A DNA stretch of 64,000 bases from F-183 sp964627455 (GTDB taxonomy: Bacteria > Acidobacteriota > Terriglobia > Bryobacterales > Bryobacteraceae): assembly GCA_964627455.1 (NCBI GenBank), contig CAZVKC010000032.1, positions 21,958 to 85,957 on the forward strand, in the 5' to 3' direction. Under the pieces are notes generated by a model. It worked only from the letters and a program-made list of their open reading frames with translations, did no database searches and was not told where the DNA came from. This document shows, one piece after another, positions 44,148 through 52,954 of the stretch (positions within the stretch are counted from its first letter, which is position 1; each line of letters begins with the position of its first letter). The position numbers were made by a program, and so were the translations under genes.

Positions 44148-44191
44148 TTGCTGTGGTTGTACGTATCGCGTAATATGGTGATCATATGATC
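44148..44191 (+). promoter_or_regulatory. higBA promoter and autoregulatory operator
   Basis: TTGCTG at 44148-44153, a 17-base spacer, and TAATAT at 44171-44176 make a good sigma-70-type promoter. GATCATATGATC at 44180-44191 is a perfect 12-bp palindrome over the probable transcription start and over the higB ATG (44186), a fitting operator for the HigA repressor. The spacing makes the higB message nearly leaderless. Confidence 0.65.
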
Positions 44192-44461
44192 CGCTCGTGC
44201 CGCCAGAAAGACGTGCGGTTATTGCTGGATCGTGAGTTCAGCCGAAAGTTTCAGGCGATCGAGAAAACAGCGCGAATTAAGCTGATGCTGTTAGACGCCG
44301 CGACATCTCTTGAGGATCTCGAATTGCCCGGTCTCCGCCTGGAAGCACTCAAGGGCGACCGGAAGGGTCAATACAGTATTCGCATCAATGACCAGTTTCG
44401 AATTTGCTTTGAGTGGCGCAACGGCGATGCGTTCAATGTGGAAATCGTGGACTATCACTAA
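44186..44461 (+). CDS. higB: HigB/RelE-family toxin
   Basis: 91 residues. MIRSCRQKDVRLLLDREFSR, then LPGLRLEALKGDRKGQYSIRINDQFRICFEWRNGDAFNVEIVDYH is the HigB (RelE superfamily) pattern with the usual R-I-N-x-Q-x-R-I-C-F and the C-terminal V-D-Y-H. Such toxins cleave mRNA on the ribosome. Toxin precedes antitoxin, the typical order for higBA. No Shine-Dalgarno sequence precedes it, so it is probably translated from a leaderless mRNA, while higA has a strong AGGAGG. Confidence 0.9.
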   Translation: MIRSCRQKDVRLLLDREFSRKFQAIEKTARIKLMLLDAATSLEDLELPGLRLEALKGDRKGQYSIRINDQFRICFEWRNGDAFNVEIVDYH

Positions 44462-44473
44462 GGAGGCTCCGCC

Positions 44474-44788
44474 ATGCCAACCAAACAGCAGCGTAAACGT
44501 CTAGCCCCCATTCATCCGGGTGAGATTCTGCAGGACCTTCTTTCCGAAGCGAACCTGACGGTCAATGCCTTGGCGCTCGCCTTACGTGTTCCTTCCAATC
44601 GCATGGGCGCCATCGTCAAAGGCCGCCGGGGCATCACGGCGGATACGGCCCTGCGGCTAGCTCGTTACTTCGGCACATCGGCTCAGATGTGGATCAACCT
44701 GCAGGCAAAGTACGACCTGGCCGTTGCTGAGGATGCACTCGGTAGTCGCATCGAGCGTGAAGTTCTCCCCCGCGGGGAAGCCGCCTGA
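44474..44788 (+). CDS. higA: HigA-family antitoxin (XRE helix-turn-helix)
   Basis: 104 residues. LAPIHPGEILQDLLSEANLTVNALALALRVPSNRMGAIVKGRRGITADTALRLARYFGTSAQMWINLQAKYDL is the HigA motif, each half being standard (PIHPGEIL; FGTSAQMWxNLQ). It neutralises HigB and represses its own promoter. AGGAGG at 44461-44466 is a strong ribosome site. Its stop is 9 bases before the right direct repeat. Confidence 0.95.
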   Translation: MPTKQQRKRLAPIHPGEILQDLLSEANLTVNALALALRVPSNRMGAIVKGRRGITADTALRLARYFGTSAQMWINLQAKYDLAVAEDALGSRIEREVLPRGEAA

Positions 44789-44797
44789 GGGCCTTTG

Positions 44798-44848
44798 TCA
44801 AACGCGCGGGCGGATCCCCTGCGACAATCGCTCGATTCCGTCCGCGCT
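44798..44848. repeat. Right 51-bp direct repeat (3' end of intact enolase-family gene)
   Basis: Matches 44077-44127 with two mismatches. Here it is the functional end of the gene at 44798-45937. The stem is GCGCGGGCGGA with TCCGTCCGCGC, one mismatch less perfect than the left copy. Together the copies bracket the 670-bp higBA insert (unit length 721 bp), as attL/attR-like or duplication ends. Confidence 0.85.
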
Positions 44849-45937
44849 CCACTTGAACCCGTACCCCGGTCCATCGGGGACCTGCAAGTATCCCTCCGCA
44901 TCCAACTTCGGCGGATCCGCGAACACATCGTCGATATAAGGCTCCGGCGTCAGGAACTCGATCCATCGTGCATTGCCCGCAGCAGCCGTCAAATGCAGAT
45001 CCGCCGCCAGGCCCACGCCCGTGTTCCACCCGTGCGGCACAACGAGAATGTTGTGATCATCCGCATACTGGCCGATGCGATGCTGCTCGGTGAGTCCGCC
45101 GACCTTGGTGACATCCGGCTGCAAGTAATCCACCGCCCGCCGCTCGATCCACGGAAGAAAACTCTGCCGCCGCGTCAGCACCTCGCCCGTCGCTATCGGA
45201 ACCAAACTCGCGCGCGTCAGCTCGACATACCCGTCGATATCGTCGGGACGCAGCGGCTCCTCGAACCACGTGACATCGTAATTCTTCAGCATGTGCGAGG
45301 CATTGAGCGCCCACTTGTACCCATGCGGCCACAGCTGATCGGACCCGCCGGCATCGACCATCAACTCGCACCCGGCGCCGATCGCATCGCGTGACGCGCG
45401 AATGATCGCCTCATCGGTTTTCGCGTTGCGGCGTCCAAACGGACCCCACCCGATCTTGAACGCCCGGAATCCGCGGGCATGCGCAGCAAGTAGTTTATCC
45501 ACCATCTTCTCGGGCTCGTCCATCAGCATCGACGCATAGGGCTTGATGCGATCGCGCAGCTTGCCGCCCAGCAACCGGTGGATCGGCTGCCCGGTCGCCT
45601 GGCCCAGGATGTCCCACAGCGCCATGTCGATGCCGGAAATCGCATGCGTCACCGACCCGCCGCGGCCCTGCCAGAACGTGTTCTGATGCAGTTTCTCGGT
45701 CGTCGCGGCGGGATCGATCGCACTCGCGTCCTGATAAAGCGGCCGCAGCAGTTCAAGCGCCGCGGCCACCAGCGGGGCCGACGTATACACACTGCCCAGC
45801 GCAGTGAGTCCGGCGTCGGTGGACACCTCCACGAGAGTGCGGGTCTGTTCGAGTTCCGAGAAGCGGCTGGGCCAGTCCTCATACGCCTTCCCATAGAGCG
45901 GGATCGCGCGAATGGAGGTGATGCGGATGTTCGTCAT
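44798..45937 (-). CDS. Enolase-superfamily protein (mandelate racemase/muconate lactonising enzyme group)
   Basis: 379 residues from ATG at 45937, preceded by GGGGAAG at 6 bases; a GTG at 45955 is less likely. RAFKIGWGPFG provides the K-x-K-like region (here K-I-G), MVDAGG the first metal Asp, FEEPL the second ligand and ATGEVL the third Glu; VVPHGWNTG carries a His as in mandelate racemase-type enzymes. Substrate is probably a sugar acid. No signal peptide. Its last 51 bases form the right repeat next to higBA. Confidence 0.85.
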   Translation of the reverse strand: MTNIRITSIRAIPLYGKAYEDWPSRFSELEQTRTLVEVSTDAGLTALGSVYTSAPLVAAALELLRPLYQDASAIDPAATTEKLHQNTFWQGRGGSVTHAISGIDMALWDILGQATGQPIHRLLGGKLRDRIKPYASMLMDEPEKMVDKLLAAHARGFRAFKIGWGPFGRRNAKTDEAIIRASRDAIGAGCELMVDAGGSDQLWPHGYKWALNASHMLKNYDVTWFEEPLRPDDIDGYVELTRASLVPIATGEVLTRRQSFLPWIERRAVDYLQPDVTKVGGLTEQHRIGQYADDHNILVVPHGWNTGVGLAADLHLTAAAGNARWIEFLTPEPYIDDVFADPPKLDAEGYLQVPDGPGYGFKWSADGIERLSQGIRPRV

Positions 45938-45977
45938 CGTCGTCTTCCCCGCCACCTTATCACGAGTGCGTTGAAGA

Positions 45978-47030
45978 CTAGGGATGCGAGTACTCGTCCG
46001 CGCGCGGCACGAGGTGCTGGTAGACGCGATCCGGCAGGTTCGTATCCCAATGCCCGGTCGCCTTCGCTGTCACATACGCGCCGAAGAACAACACGGCGAC
46101 TCCCGCTGCCACCGCCCACGCCGGGACCCGCTTTTGCCGCGGCGCCGACAGGAACAACGCACCATCCTCAGGACACACGGCGACGCACTGCATGCAGCCC
46201 AGGCATTCGGCGGATTGGATGGTCACCAGGCGGTCCACCGGCAGGATCGACGGACACGCCTTCGCGCACTTCGCGCAGTCGATGCACAACCCGGGATCCC
46301 GGCGGATCCGCAGAGGACTCGCCATCGAGAAGATACCCATCAGCGCGCCGTACGGACACAAATACCGGCACCAGAAGTTCTGCACCAGCACCGACGCGAC
46401 CACGAGCACGACCATCACGATGAGTCCCGCGCCGCCCAGATACCGGAAGAAGTTCAGCATCTTCACGTCGGACACCACGCCGTACTCGCTGTCGAGAAAA
46501 TAGCGGATCCCCGCCACCGACATCGTCACTACGACGTACACGAAGAGACCCATGAGGATGTACTTCAGGCTGCGCAGCGGCAGGTCCGCCCAGCGCGGCA
46601 GAACGAAGTTGCGGCGAAACAGCTTGCGCCCCAACCGCCATAGGTATTCGGAAATCGTCCCCACCGGACACAGCCAGCCGCAGAACGACTTGCGGAACAG
46701 TAGCGACGCGCCCAGAAACGCGAGGATCAGAAACGTCCCCGCGGGATGAATCGCCGGCATCTCACCCGTCAGCAGAAAAGCCTTCAGGTTCATCAGCGAC
46801 GCGATCGGCAGCCAGCCTTCGACACCGGCCGGGCGATCCACGCGCAGCGACTCGCCGCCCGTCTCCCAATACCGGACCCACAAATAAAACTCAACCCCGA
46901 TCCACACGTTCAGCAGCAGAAACGCGAGTTGCAGCCCGCGCCGCAGCCGCTGCGAGTAGTCTCGAGGCGCGCGATTCCGGACCTTCTTCTTTGAAGGCGC
47001 CGCCACTTCCGGTAAGTCGCTGGTCAGCAT
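45978..47030 (-). CDS. Membrane 4Fe-4S protein (NapH/NosR/YccM-like)
   Basis: 350 residues from ATG at 47030. Four or five membrane helices alternate with FCGWLCPVGTISEY and CRYLCPYGALMGIF, the C-P motifs of NapH/NosR C-terminal domains. Two 4Fe-4S clusters follow: CIDCAKCAKACP and CLGCMQCVAVCPEDG. A last helix (VPAWAVAAGVAVLFFGAYV) leads to a short tail. It probably passes electrons between the quinone pool and a periplasmic or cytoplasmic partner. The spacer to the divergent gene at 47124 carries a CRP-like site, fitting redox or carbon control. Confidence 0.85.
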   Translation of the reverse strand: MLTSDLPEVAAPSKKKVRNRAPRDYSQRLRRGLQLAFLLLNVWIGVEFYLWVRYWETGGESLRVDRPAGVEGWLPIASLMNLKAFLLTGEMPAIHPAGTFLILAFLGASLLFRKSFCGWLCPVGTISEYLWRLGRKLFRRNFVLPRWADLPLRSLKYILMGLFVYVVVTMSVAGIRYFLDSEYGVVSDVKMLNFFRYLGGAGLIVMVVLVVASVLVQNFWCRYLCPYGALMGIFSMASPLRIRRDPGLCIDCAKCAKACPSILPVDRLVTIQSAECLGCMQCVAVCPEDGALFLSAPRQKRVPAWAVAAGVAVLFFGAYVTAKATGHWDTNLPDRVYQHLVPRADEYSHP

Positions 47031-47067
47031 CCTGATCTTATTTTCGACCCGAGGTCCAACCCCGGCA

Positions 47068-47081
47068 GTGACCAAAGTCAC
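47068..47081. promoter_or_regulatory. CRP/FNR-family binding-site candidate
   Basis: GTGACCAAAGTCAC is a perfect dyad that fits the CRP core GTGA-N6-TCAC. It lies 37 bases from the start of the membrane ferredoxin gene (minus) and 42 bases from the PHP-like gene (plus), in the 93-base spacer between them. Confidence 0.4.
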
Positions 47082-47123
47082 GCACCACCGGACCACGACT
47101 TCTGATCTAATGGCGTTGTCGTC

Positions 47124-49838
47124 ATGAGCACCCTACGCCGGCTCTCGATCTTCGCGGCCGCCCTGCCGTTCCTGGTTCCCGCCGCGCCCGTTCCGCTGGA
47201 CCTCAGCGCACTCAAATCGGGGCCGGTATCCGTCGTGACGGATGGCGCCACCGTGACGGTCCGCTGGCAGGATGCGGAGCAGCGCCCCTGGGATGCCGTC
47301 TTCAACCTCGATCCGGCGCGCCCCCTCATCGCCGCAATCCGCATCAATGGCGACCCGGTCGTCCAGAACGCCGTGCCGCTCTACAACGGCGCGACCGGCA
47401 AGCGTCGCGGAGGCTTCGACGAGTTCTTCGACTTCCCGCCCAGCCATCCCGACGGGACCCGCAACCATCGCGGGGCCCTGCAACTCACCGGCGCGCGTGC
47501 CGTCACCACGGGCGATCGCGTGGAACTGATCTTCGACGGCTTTCAGATGGGTCCCTTCACGGGCGCGATCCGCTACACGTTCTATCCGGGCACTCGGCTG
47601 ATCCAGCAGAGCGCCGTGGCGTCGACGAACGTCCCCGACACCGCCTACTACTACGACGCCGGGCTCCGCATGGCCGTGCCTCGCGACTCGCGGCCCGGCA
47701 ACAACATGGATTCCGAAGTCACCTACATCGACACCGCAGGTAAGCTAACCGTCGAACATCCGAATACCTCGGAACGGCTGCCGGTGAAGGTCCGCTATCG
47801 AACCCTCGTCGCTCGCGCGCAAGGTGGTTCGATCGCCGTGTTTCCGACCCCGCACAAGTACCACATGCCCCGCGACTACACGACGAACATGGGCTACCTG
47901 TGGCATACCGCGTGGCGCGGGCAGGTCTCGCTGGGGATCCGCCAACTGCCGGACGACAACTCTCCCTTCTACCCGTGGATGAACGCGCCTCCCGGCACGG
48001 ATCAGCGGATGAACGTCTTTTTCCTGCTGAACGACACCACCAACGCCAGCGCGCTCATCGATGAAGTGAAGCGCTTCACCAATAACGATCGCTATCCGAA
48101 GTTGCCCGGTTATGTGACGCTCGCCGCACACTGGCACTTTGCGTACACGGTGCAGGCGATGGCCAAGCCCGACGGCTGGATCCCGCCCTTCAAGCCAGTC
48201 CTGCAGGACATGGGCATCGACGCCGCCATGATCGCGGACTTCCACGGCGACGGCCATCCGCAGGACCAGACCGATCTCCGCCTCAAAGAGCTGAAGGCCT
48301 ATTACGATTACTGCCGCGCGCAATCTTCAAAGGACTTTCTGTTGATGCCTTCTGAAGAGGCGAACGTGCATTACGGCGGGCACTGGGCAGTAGCATTCCC
48401 GAAGCCTGTTTACTGGATCATGGCCCCGCTCGGCGCGAAGTCGAGCATCACCGACAATGTTCCTGGCTACGGCCGCGTGTACACGATCGGTAGCGCCAAA
48501 GCTCTACTCGACATGATGCGCCGCGAACACGGCTTCGCCTATCAAACCCACCCGCGCACCAAAGGCTCCAAAGAGTATCCCGACAAGATCCGCTACACGG
48601 AACATTTTCTTGACGACACGTTCTTCGGCGCTGGCTGGAAGCAAATGCCCGCAGACATGTCGTCGCCGCGCCAGGGCGAGCGTTCGCTCAAGCTGTTGGA
48701 TGACATGAGCAACTGGGGACTCCGCAAGCGGCTGCTCGCCGAAGTCGACGTCTTCCAGATCGACAGCACGCACGAGTTGTACTCGCACATGAACGTCAAC
48801 TACGTGCGCGCGCCGTCGCTGCCGTCGTTCGACAACTACGGATCGCTCACCAGCGCGATGGAGAAGGGCGACTTCTTCATGTCCACCGGCGAGGTCCTCA
48901 TGCCGGAACACTCAATCCGCGAGACAAGCGCAGCGCGCCTCCGAGTCACAGCGCACGTCCGAAATACGCTGCCGCTGCAGTTCGCGGAACTCGTCTGGGG
49001 CGACGGCAAACAGACCCACCGTTTCACCTATCCGCTTGAAACGAGCCATTCCTTTGAACAGCGCAAGATGGACTTCGAAGTCGATACTCCGCACTGGCGC
49101 TGGGCCCGGCTTGCGGTCTGGGATATCGCAGGCAACGGCGCCTTCGCGAATCCGGTGTGGAATGAATCGAGCAGTAAGGTGGTTGCCATCGACGCGTGGC
49201 ACAATCGCGAACCCGAGCCGCACTATCGCTGGGAAGCAACGTACATGGGCGGTTTCTCCGGCCTCGGCCAGATGCTGCGCGGCATGGGGGCGGCAACGAA
49301 AACCATCGAAGAACCACTCACCGCCAAGGCACTCGCAGGCGTCGATCAGTTGATCATCGTGGATCCGGACACGCCGAAGGAGGCCGCGCGTCCCAACGAG
49401 ATTCAGGATTCGGAGATCGAAACGCTCGTGAAATGGGTTCACGAAGGAGGCTCGCTAATCCTCCTCAACAATGATCCCGGCAATGCGGAGTTCCCGCGCA
49501 TGAACGCGTTGGCCCGGCGCTTCGGCATCGAGTTCCTGGAACGCAAACACGCTGATGCAAATGGCAACTCGAAGCTGACGCTCTCGACCTCGAACAACAA
49601 ATGGTTCACGCCTGGTCTCAAGTTCTACGCAGTTGACGTAGCGCCTTTGCGAATCACAGCGGAAGCAGCGGAAACACTACTCGCCGATCGCGACACACCC
49701 ATCATCGCCGCCGCGCGCCACGGCAAGGGAATCGTCGTCGCGCTCGGGGATCCCTGGCTGTACAACGAATACCTGTACACGCAGGACAACCGGCGAATCG
49801 CCGAGGAACTCTTCCGCCACCTGCTGCAAGCGCGCTAG
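47124..49838 (+). CDS. Large secreted protein with PHP-like metallo-domain and C-terminal GATase-like domain
   Basis: 904 residues. Signal peptide about 1-21. The N-terminal 330 residues are beta-rich (GAIRYTFYPGTRLIQQSAV). Residues 372-378 read DFHGDGH, followed by LMPSEEANVHYGGHW and YQTHPRTKGS, an arrangement like PHP-family metal sites (HxD/H near strand 1, E in strand 3, H later). Residues about 715-904 (VDQLIIVDPDTPKEAARPNEIQD, WVHEGGSLILLNNDPGN, HGKGIVVALGDPWLYNEYL) resemble the DUF4350/ThuA-like class I amidotransferase fold. Function unknown; perhaps a secreted hydrolase acting on phosphorylated or sugar-linked substrates. It is convergent with the second enolase-family gene. Confidence 0.6.
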   Translation: MSTLRRLSIFAAALPFLVPAAPVPLDLSALKSGPVSVVTDGATVTVRWQDAEQRPWDAVFNLDPARPLIAAIRINGDPVVQNAVPLYNGATGKRRGGFDEFFDFPPSHPDGTRNHRGALQLTGARAVTTGDRVELIFDGFQMGPFTGAIRYTFYPGTRLIQQSAVASTNVPDTAYYYDAGLRMAVPRDSRPGNNMDSEVTYIDTAGKLTVEHPNTSERLPVKVRYRTLVARAQGGSIAVFPTPHKYHMPRDYTTNMGYLWHTAWRGQVSLGIRQLPDDNSPFYPWMNAPPGTDQRMNVFFLLNDTTNASALIDEVKRFTNNDRYPKLPGYVTLAAHWHFAYTVQAMAKPDGWIPPFKPVLQDMGIDAAMIADFHGDGHPQDQTDLRLKELKAYYDYCRAQSSKDFLLMPSEEANVHYGGHWAVAFPKPVYWIMAPLGAKSSITDNVPGYGRVYTIGSAKALLDMMRREHGFAYQTHPRTKGSKEYPDKIRYTEHFLDDTFFGAGWKQMPADMSSPRQGERSLKLLDDMSNWGLRKRLLAEVDVFQIDSTHELYSHMNVNYVRAPSLPSFDNYGSLTSAMEKGDFFMSTGEVLMPEHSIRETSAARLRVTAHVRNTLPLQFAELVWGDGKQTHRFTYPLETSHSFEQRKMDFEVDTPHWRWARLAVWDIAGNGAFANPVWNESSSKVVAIDAWHNREPEPHYRWEATYMGGFSGLGQMLRGMGAATKTIEEPLTAKALAGVDQLIIVDPDTPKEAARPNEIQDSEIETLVKWVHEGGSLILLNNDPGNAEFPRMNALARRFGIEFLERKHADANGNSKLTLSTSNNKWFTPGLKFYAVDVAPLRITAEAAETLLADRDTPIIAAARHGKGIVVALGDPWLYNEYLYTQDNRRIAEELFRHLLQAR

Positions 49839-49842
49839 GACC

Positions 49843-51018
49843 CTACACGCGGTATTTCTTCACGACTTCAGGATCGGGGTCGATGCCGATGCCGGGTTTC
49901 TTCGGAACGTCGATGAACCCATCCTTGACGGGAAACAACGGCAACGCCAGATTGTACTGGCTCTCGACGGCCGGATACGTTTCCATGATCAATGCGTTCG
50001 GCGTCGATGCAAGCAGATGGACCGCCATGTGCGGATTGCCGTGCGGCGACACCGGCACGTGGAACGCGGAAGCGAGCGCCGCGATCTTGCGGCCCTCGGT
50101 GATGCCGCCAGCGAGTACGGTATCGCACTGCAGGATATCCACTGCGGTAGCCGTCAGCAGATCTCGTGCGCCCCATCGCGTGAACTCGTTCTCGCCGGCC
50201 GCGATTGGGATGTTCAATGCCCGCTTCACCTGCGCGCAACCGGAGAAGTCATCGGCTTCCACAGGCTCCTCGAACCAGAATGGATGGAAGCGTTCCACCA
50301 TGTGGCCGAAGCGGATGGCGTCGTATCCGTTCCAACGATTGTTGGCGTCGATCATCAGGTCGATCTTAGGCCCGATGGCTTCGCGAACCGCGCGGACCCG
50401 TTCGACATCGACGTCCATCGGCTCGCCGCCAATCTTCATCTTGACCGCGCGGAAGCCCTCGGAAACGTAACCTTCCATCTCTTTGACCAGTTCCTTGATG
50501 CCCTTGCCTTCCTCGTAGTAGCCGCCGGCGGCGTACACGCGAATCTTTTCCGAGAAGCAGCCGAGCACCTCGTACGCGGGCTTGTTCAACGCCTTTCCGA
50601 TGATGTCCCAAATGGCGATGTCCACGGCGCCCATGGCCCCGATGTACAGGCCCTTGGCGACAGGCTTGCGGTTGAAACGGTACATGCGGTCCCAGATGGC
50701 TTCGACATGAAACGGGTTCATGCCGACGATCCGCGGCAGGAGTTGAGACGTAATGAGTTCCTGCGAACCCGCGGGGATGCTGCGTCCGATGATGCCCGCG
50801 TCGGTGTGGATCTCGAGTTGGGTCATGCCCGGAGATCCGCCGCCGCTCTCGATCGTGCCGTTGCGCTTGCGGGGCGTTTTTCCGGGATAGCGGAGCCGCA
50901 GGAACTGGACGCCCGTGATCTTGATGGAGGGAGGTGAAGCAGGCAATGCGGATGACGGAAGCGCCAGCGTTGCCGCCGCGCCTGCCGCCGCCGTCTGAAA
51001 CAGAGTTCGCCGGTTCAT
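49843..51018 (-). CDS. Exported enolase-superfamily protein (mandelate racemase-like)
   Basis: 391 residues. MNRRTLFQTAAAGAAATLAL is a twin-arginine-like signal, unusual for this superfamily. The enolase marks are VKMKIGG (K-x-K), LMIDANNRW (Asp), FEEPVEADD (Glu), AAGENEFTRW (Glu) and PVSPHGNPHMA (His). All expected metal ligands and both catalytic bases appear to be there. A periplasmic acid-sugar dehydratase or racemase is the natural guess. It is divergent from the PQQ dehydrogenase at 51113. Confidence 0.85.
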   Translation of the reverse strand: MNRRTLFQTAAAGAAATLALPSSALPASPPSIKITGVQFLRLRYPGKTPRKRNGTIESGGGSPGMTQLEIHTDAGIIGRSIPAGSQELITSQLLPRIVGMNPFHVEAIWDRMYRFNRKPVAKGLYIGAMGAVDIAIWDIIGKALNKPAYEVLGCFSEKIRVYAAGGYYEEGKGIKELVKEMEGYVSEGFRAVKMKIGGEPMDVDVERVRAVREAIGPKIDLMIDANNRWNGYDAIRFGHMVERFHPFWFEEPVEADDFSGCAQVKRALNIPIAAGENEFTRWGARDLLTATAVDILQCDTVLAGGITEGRKIAALASAFHVPVSPHGNPHMAVHLLASTPNALIMETYPAVESQYNLALPLFPVKDGFIDVPKKPGIGIDPDPEVVKKYRV

Positions 51019-51112
51019 GAGGGATCCTCCAGTCCTTCTTTGGCCGAGAGTATATCAACCGGATCAGCCTGGCGCCGGTAAGAGGTCTGTGGAATCATGT
51101 GGAGACAAGACG

Positions 51113-52954
51113 ATGAACCTTTGGATCTTCTGCATCCTCGCGAGCGCCTCGATCGCCGCCCCCGCCGACGACTGGCGCCACTCCGGCGGATCCGCGGCCG
51201 GAACCCGCTATTCCGCGCTCAAGCAGATCCACCGCGGCAACGTCACGAACCTGCGCGTCGCGTGGACCTACAAAACGGGCGACGTCAGTGATGGATCCAC
51301 CGGTCTTCGCAGCGCTTTCGAATCCACGCCGCTGATGATCGGCAACGTCCTGTACGTCACGACGCCATTCTGCCGTCTCATCGCGCTCGACGCCGAGTCC
51401 GGCAAGGAACTCTGGGCCTTCGACCCCAAACTCGATCGCACCAAACCCTTCAACCTCTTCGTCAATCGCGGCGCCGCGTACTGGCAGGACGGCAAGCAGC
51501 AACGCCTCCTCTACGGGACCCTCGATGGCCGCTTGTTCTCCGTCGACGCCGCCACCGGAAAGCCCGACCCCGCATTCGGCACACAAGGCGCCGTGGACCT
51601 CACCAAAGGCTACACCGACAACTTCCCGCAAGCCCGCATGGGACTCACCTCCCCGCCCGTCGTCCACCGCAACCTCGTCATCATCGGATCCCTCGTTTCT
51701 GACGGCGACCCGCAAGGACCCGCCGGCGACGTACGCGCCTTCGACATCCGCACTGGCAAAGAAGCCTGGCGCTTTCACACCGTGCCGCGTCCCGGCGAGC
51801 TCGGCCACGATACGTGGAAAGGCGACAGTTGGAAGGACCGCGGCGGGACCAATGCCTGGTCGCTGCTCAGCGTCGACACCGAGCGCAACATGGTCTTCGT
51901 ACCGCTGACCTCGCCCTCGTACGATTACTACGGCGGCGATCGCAAAGGCCAAAACCTATTCGGCGATTCCGTCGTTGCGCTCGACGCGAACACGGGCAAG
52001 CGCATCTGGCATTTCCAGACGGTCCATCACAATCTCTGGGACTACGACCTTCCTGCGCAACCCGTACTCGTAACCGCACATGGCGTACCTGCCGTCGCGC
52101 AGATCACCAAGACCGGCTTCGTGTTCCTCCTGAATCGGCTCACCGGCAAGCCGCTCTTCCCCGTTGAAGAACGCGCCGTGCCGGCGTCCACAGTGCCCGG
52201 CGAAGAAGCGTGGCCCACGCAGCCATTCCCCGTGAAACCGCCGCCATTCGCGCGTCAACGCTTCACCGCCGACGATCTCACAAACGTCACGCCCGATTCG
52301 CGTGAAGCCTGCCGCAAGCTCATCGACGGCGCCATCTTCGGAACTCTCTTCACGCCGATCTCCCAAACACCGACGGTGCTGTTCCCCGGCACCAACGGCG
52401 GCGCGAACTGGCCCGGTCCATCGTGGGATCCCGAAACGCACACGCTCTATGTGAACTCGCACGACAACGGCATGATCATGCGCATGATCCAGCGTCCCGA
52501 GGGTTCGGCGATCCCCTATCGCGCGCAAGCCCTGCGCGGCGCGGACCGCTTCTGGGACACGAACAAGTACCCATGCCAGCAGCCGCCGTGGGGACATCTC
52601 ACCGCCATCGATCTCGAAAAAGGCGAACACCGCTGGCGCAGCGTTCTCGGCGTGATCGACGATCTCACCGCGAAAGGCGTCCCGCCAACCGGCACGTCCA
52701 ACATCGGCGGCTCCATCGTCACCGCCGGTGGACTCGTCTTCATCGGCGCCACCAACGATTCCCGCTTCCGCGCCTTCGACAAAGAGACGGGAAAAGAGTT
52801 GTGGGTCACGCGGCTTCCGGCCAGCGCGCACGCAGCGCCGATGACATATCTTGGACAGAAGAGTCGTAAGCAGTTTGTGGTCATTGCCGCGGGAGGCGGC
52901 AACAAATACAACCGCACGTTTTCAGACGAATTGGTCGCCTTCTCGTTGCCCTAG
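51113..52954 (+). CDS. PQQ-dependent dehydrogenase (quinoprotein glucose/alcohol dehydrogenase-like, soluble)
   Basis: 613 residues from ATG at 51113. Signal peptide 1-16 (ends ASIAAPA). DWRHSGGSAAGTRYSALKQI is the typical first-blade start, with blade motifs such as LIALDAESGKELWAFD, VRAFDIRTGKEAWRFH and VVALDANTGKRIWHFQ (W-motif propeller). The GHDTWKGDSWKDRGGTNAW region holds the usual PQQ-contacting residues, and FLFPGTNGGANW-like LFPGTNGGANWPG is also conserved. It lacks a heme domain, but a multiheme cytochrome frame overlaps its end, a likely electron acceptor. Confidence 0.9.
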   Translation: MNLWIFCILASASIAAPADDWRHSGGSAAGTRYSALKQIHRGNVTNLRVAWTYKTGDVSDGSTGLRSAFESTPLMIGNVLYVTTPFCRLIALDAESGKELWAFDPKLDRTKPFNLFVNRGAAYWQDGKQQRLLYGTLDGRLFSVDAATGKPDPAFGTQGAVDLTKGYTDNFPQARMGLTSPPVVHRNLVIIGSLVSDGDPQGPAGDVRAFDIRTGKEAWRFHTVPRPGELGHDTWKGDSWKDRGGTNAWSLLSVDTERNMVFVPLTSPSYDYYGGDRKGQNLFGDSVVALDANTGKRIWHFQTVHHNLWDYDLPAQPVLVTAHGVPAVAQITKTGFVFLLNRLTGKPLFPVEERAVPASTVPGEEAWPTQPFPVKPPPFARQRFTADDLTNVTPDSREACRKLIDGAIFGTLFTPISQTPTVLFPGTNGGANWPGPSWDPETHTLYVNSHDNGMIMRMIQRPEGSAIPYRAQALRGADRFWDTNKYPCQQPPWGHLTAIDLEKGEHRWRSVLGVIDDLTAKGVPPTGTSNIGGSIVTAGGLVFIGATNDSRFRAFDKETGKELWVTRLPASAHAAPMTYLGQKSRKQFVVIAAGGGNKYNRTFSDELVAFSLP

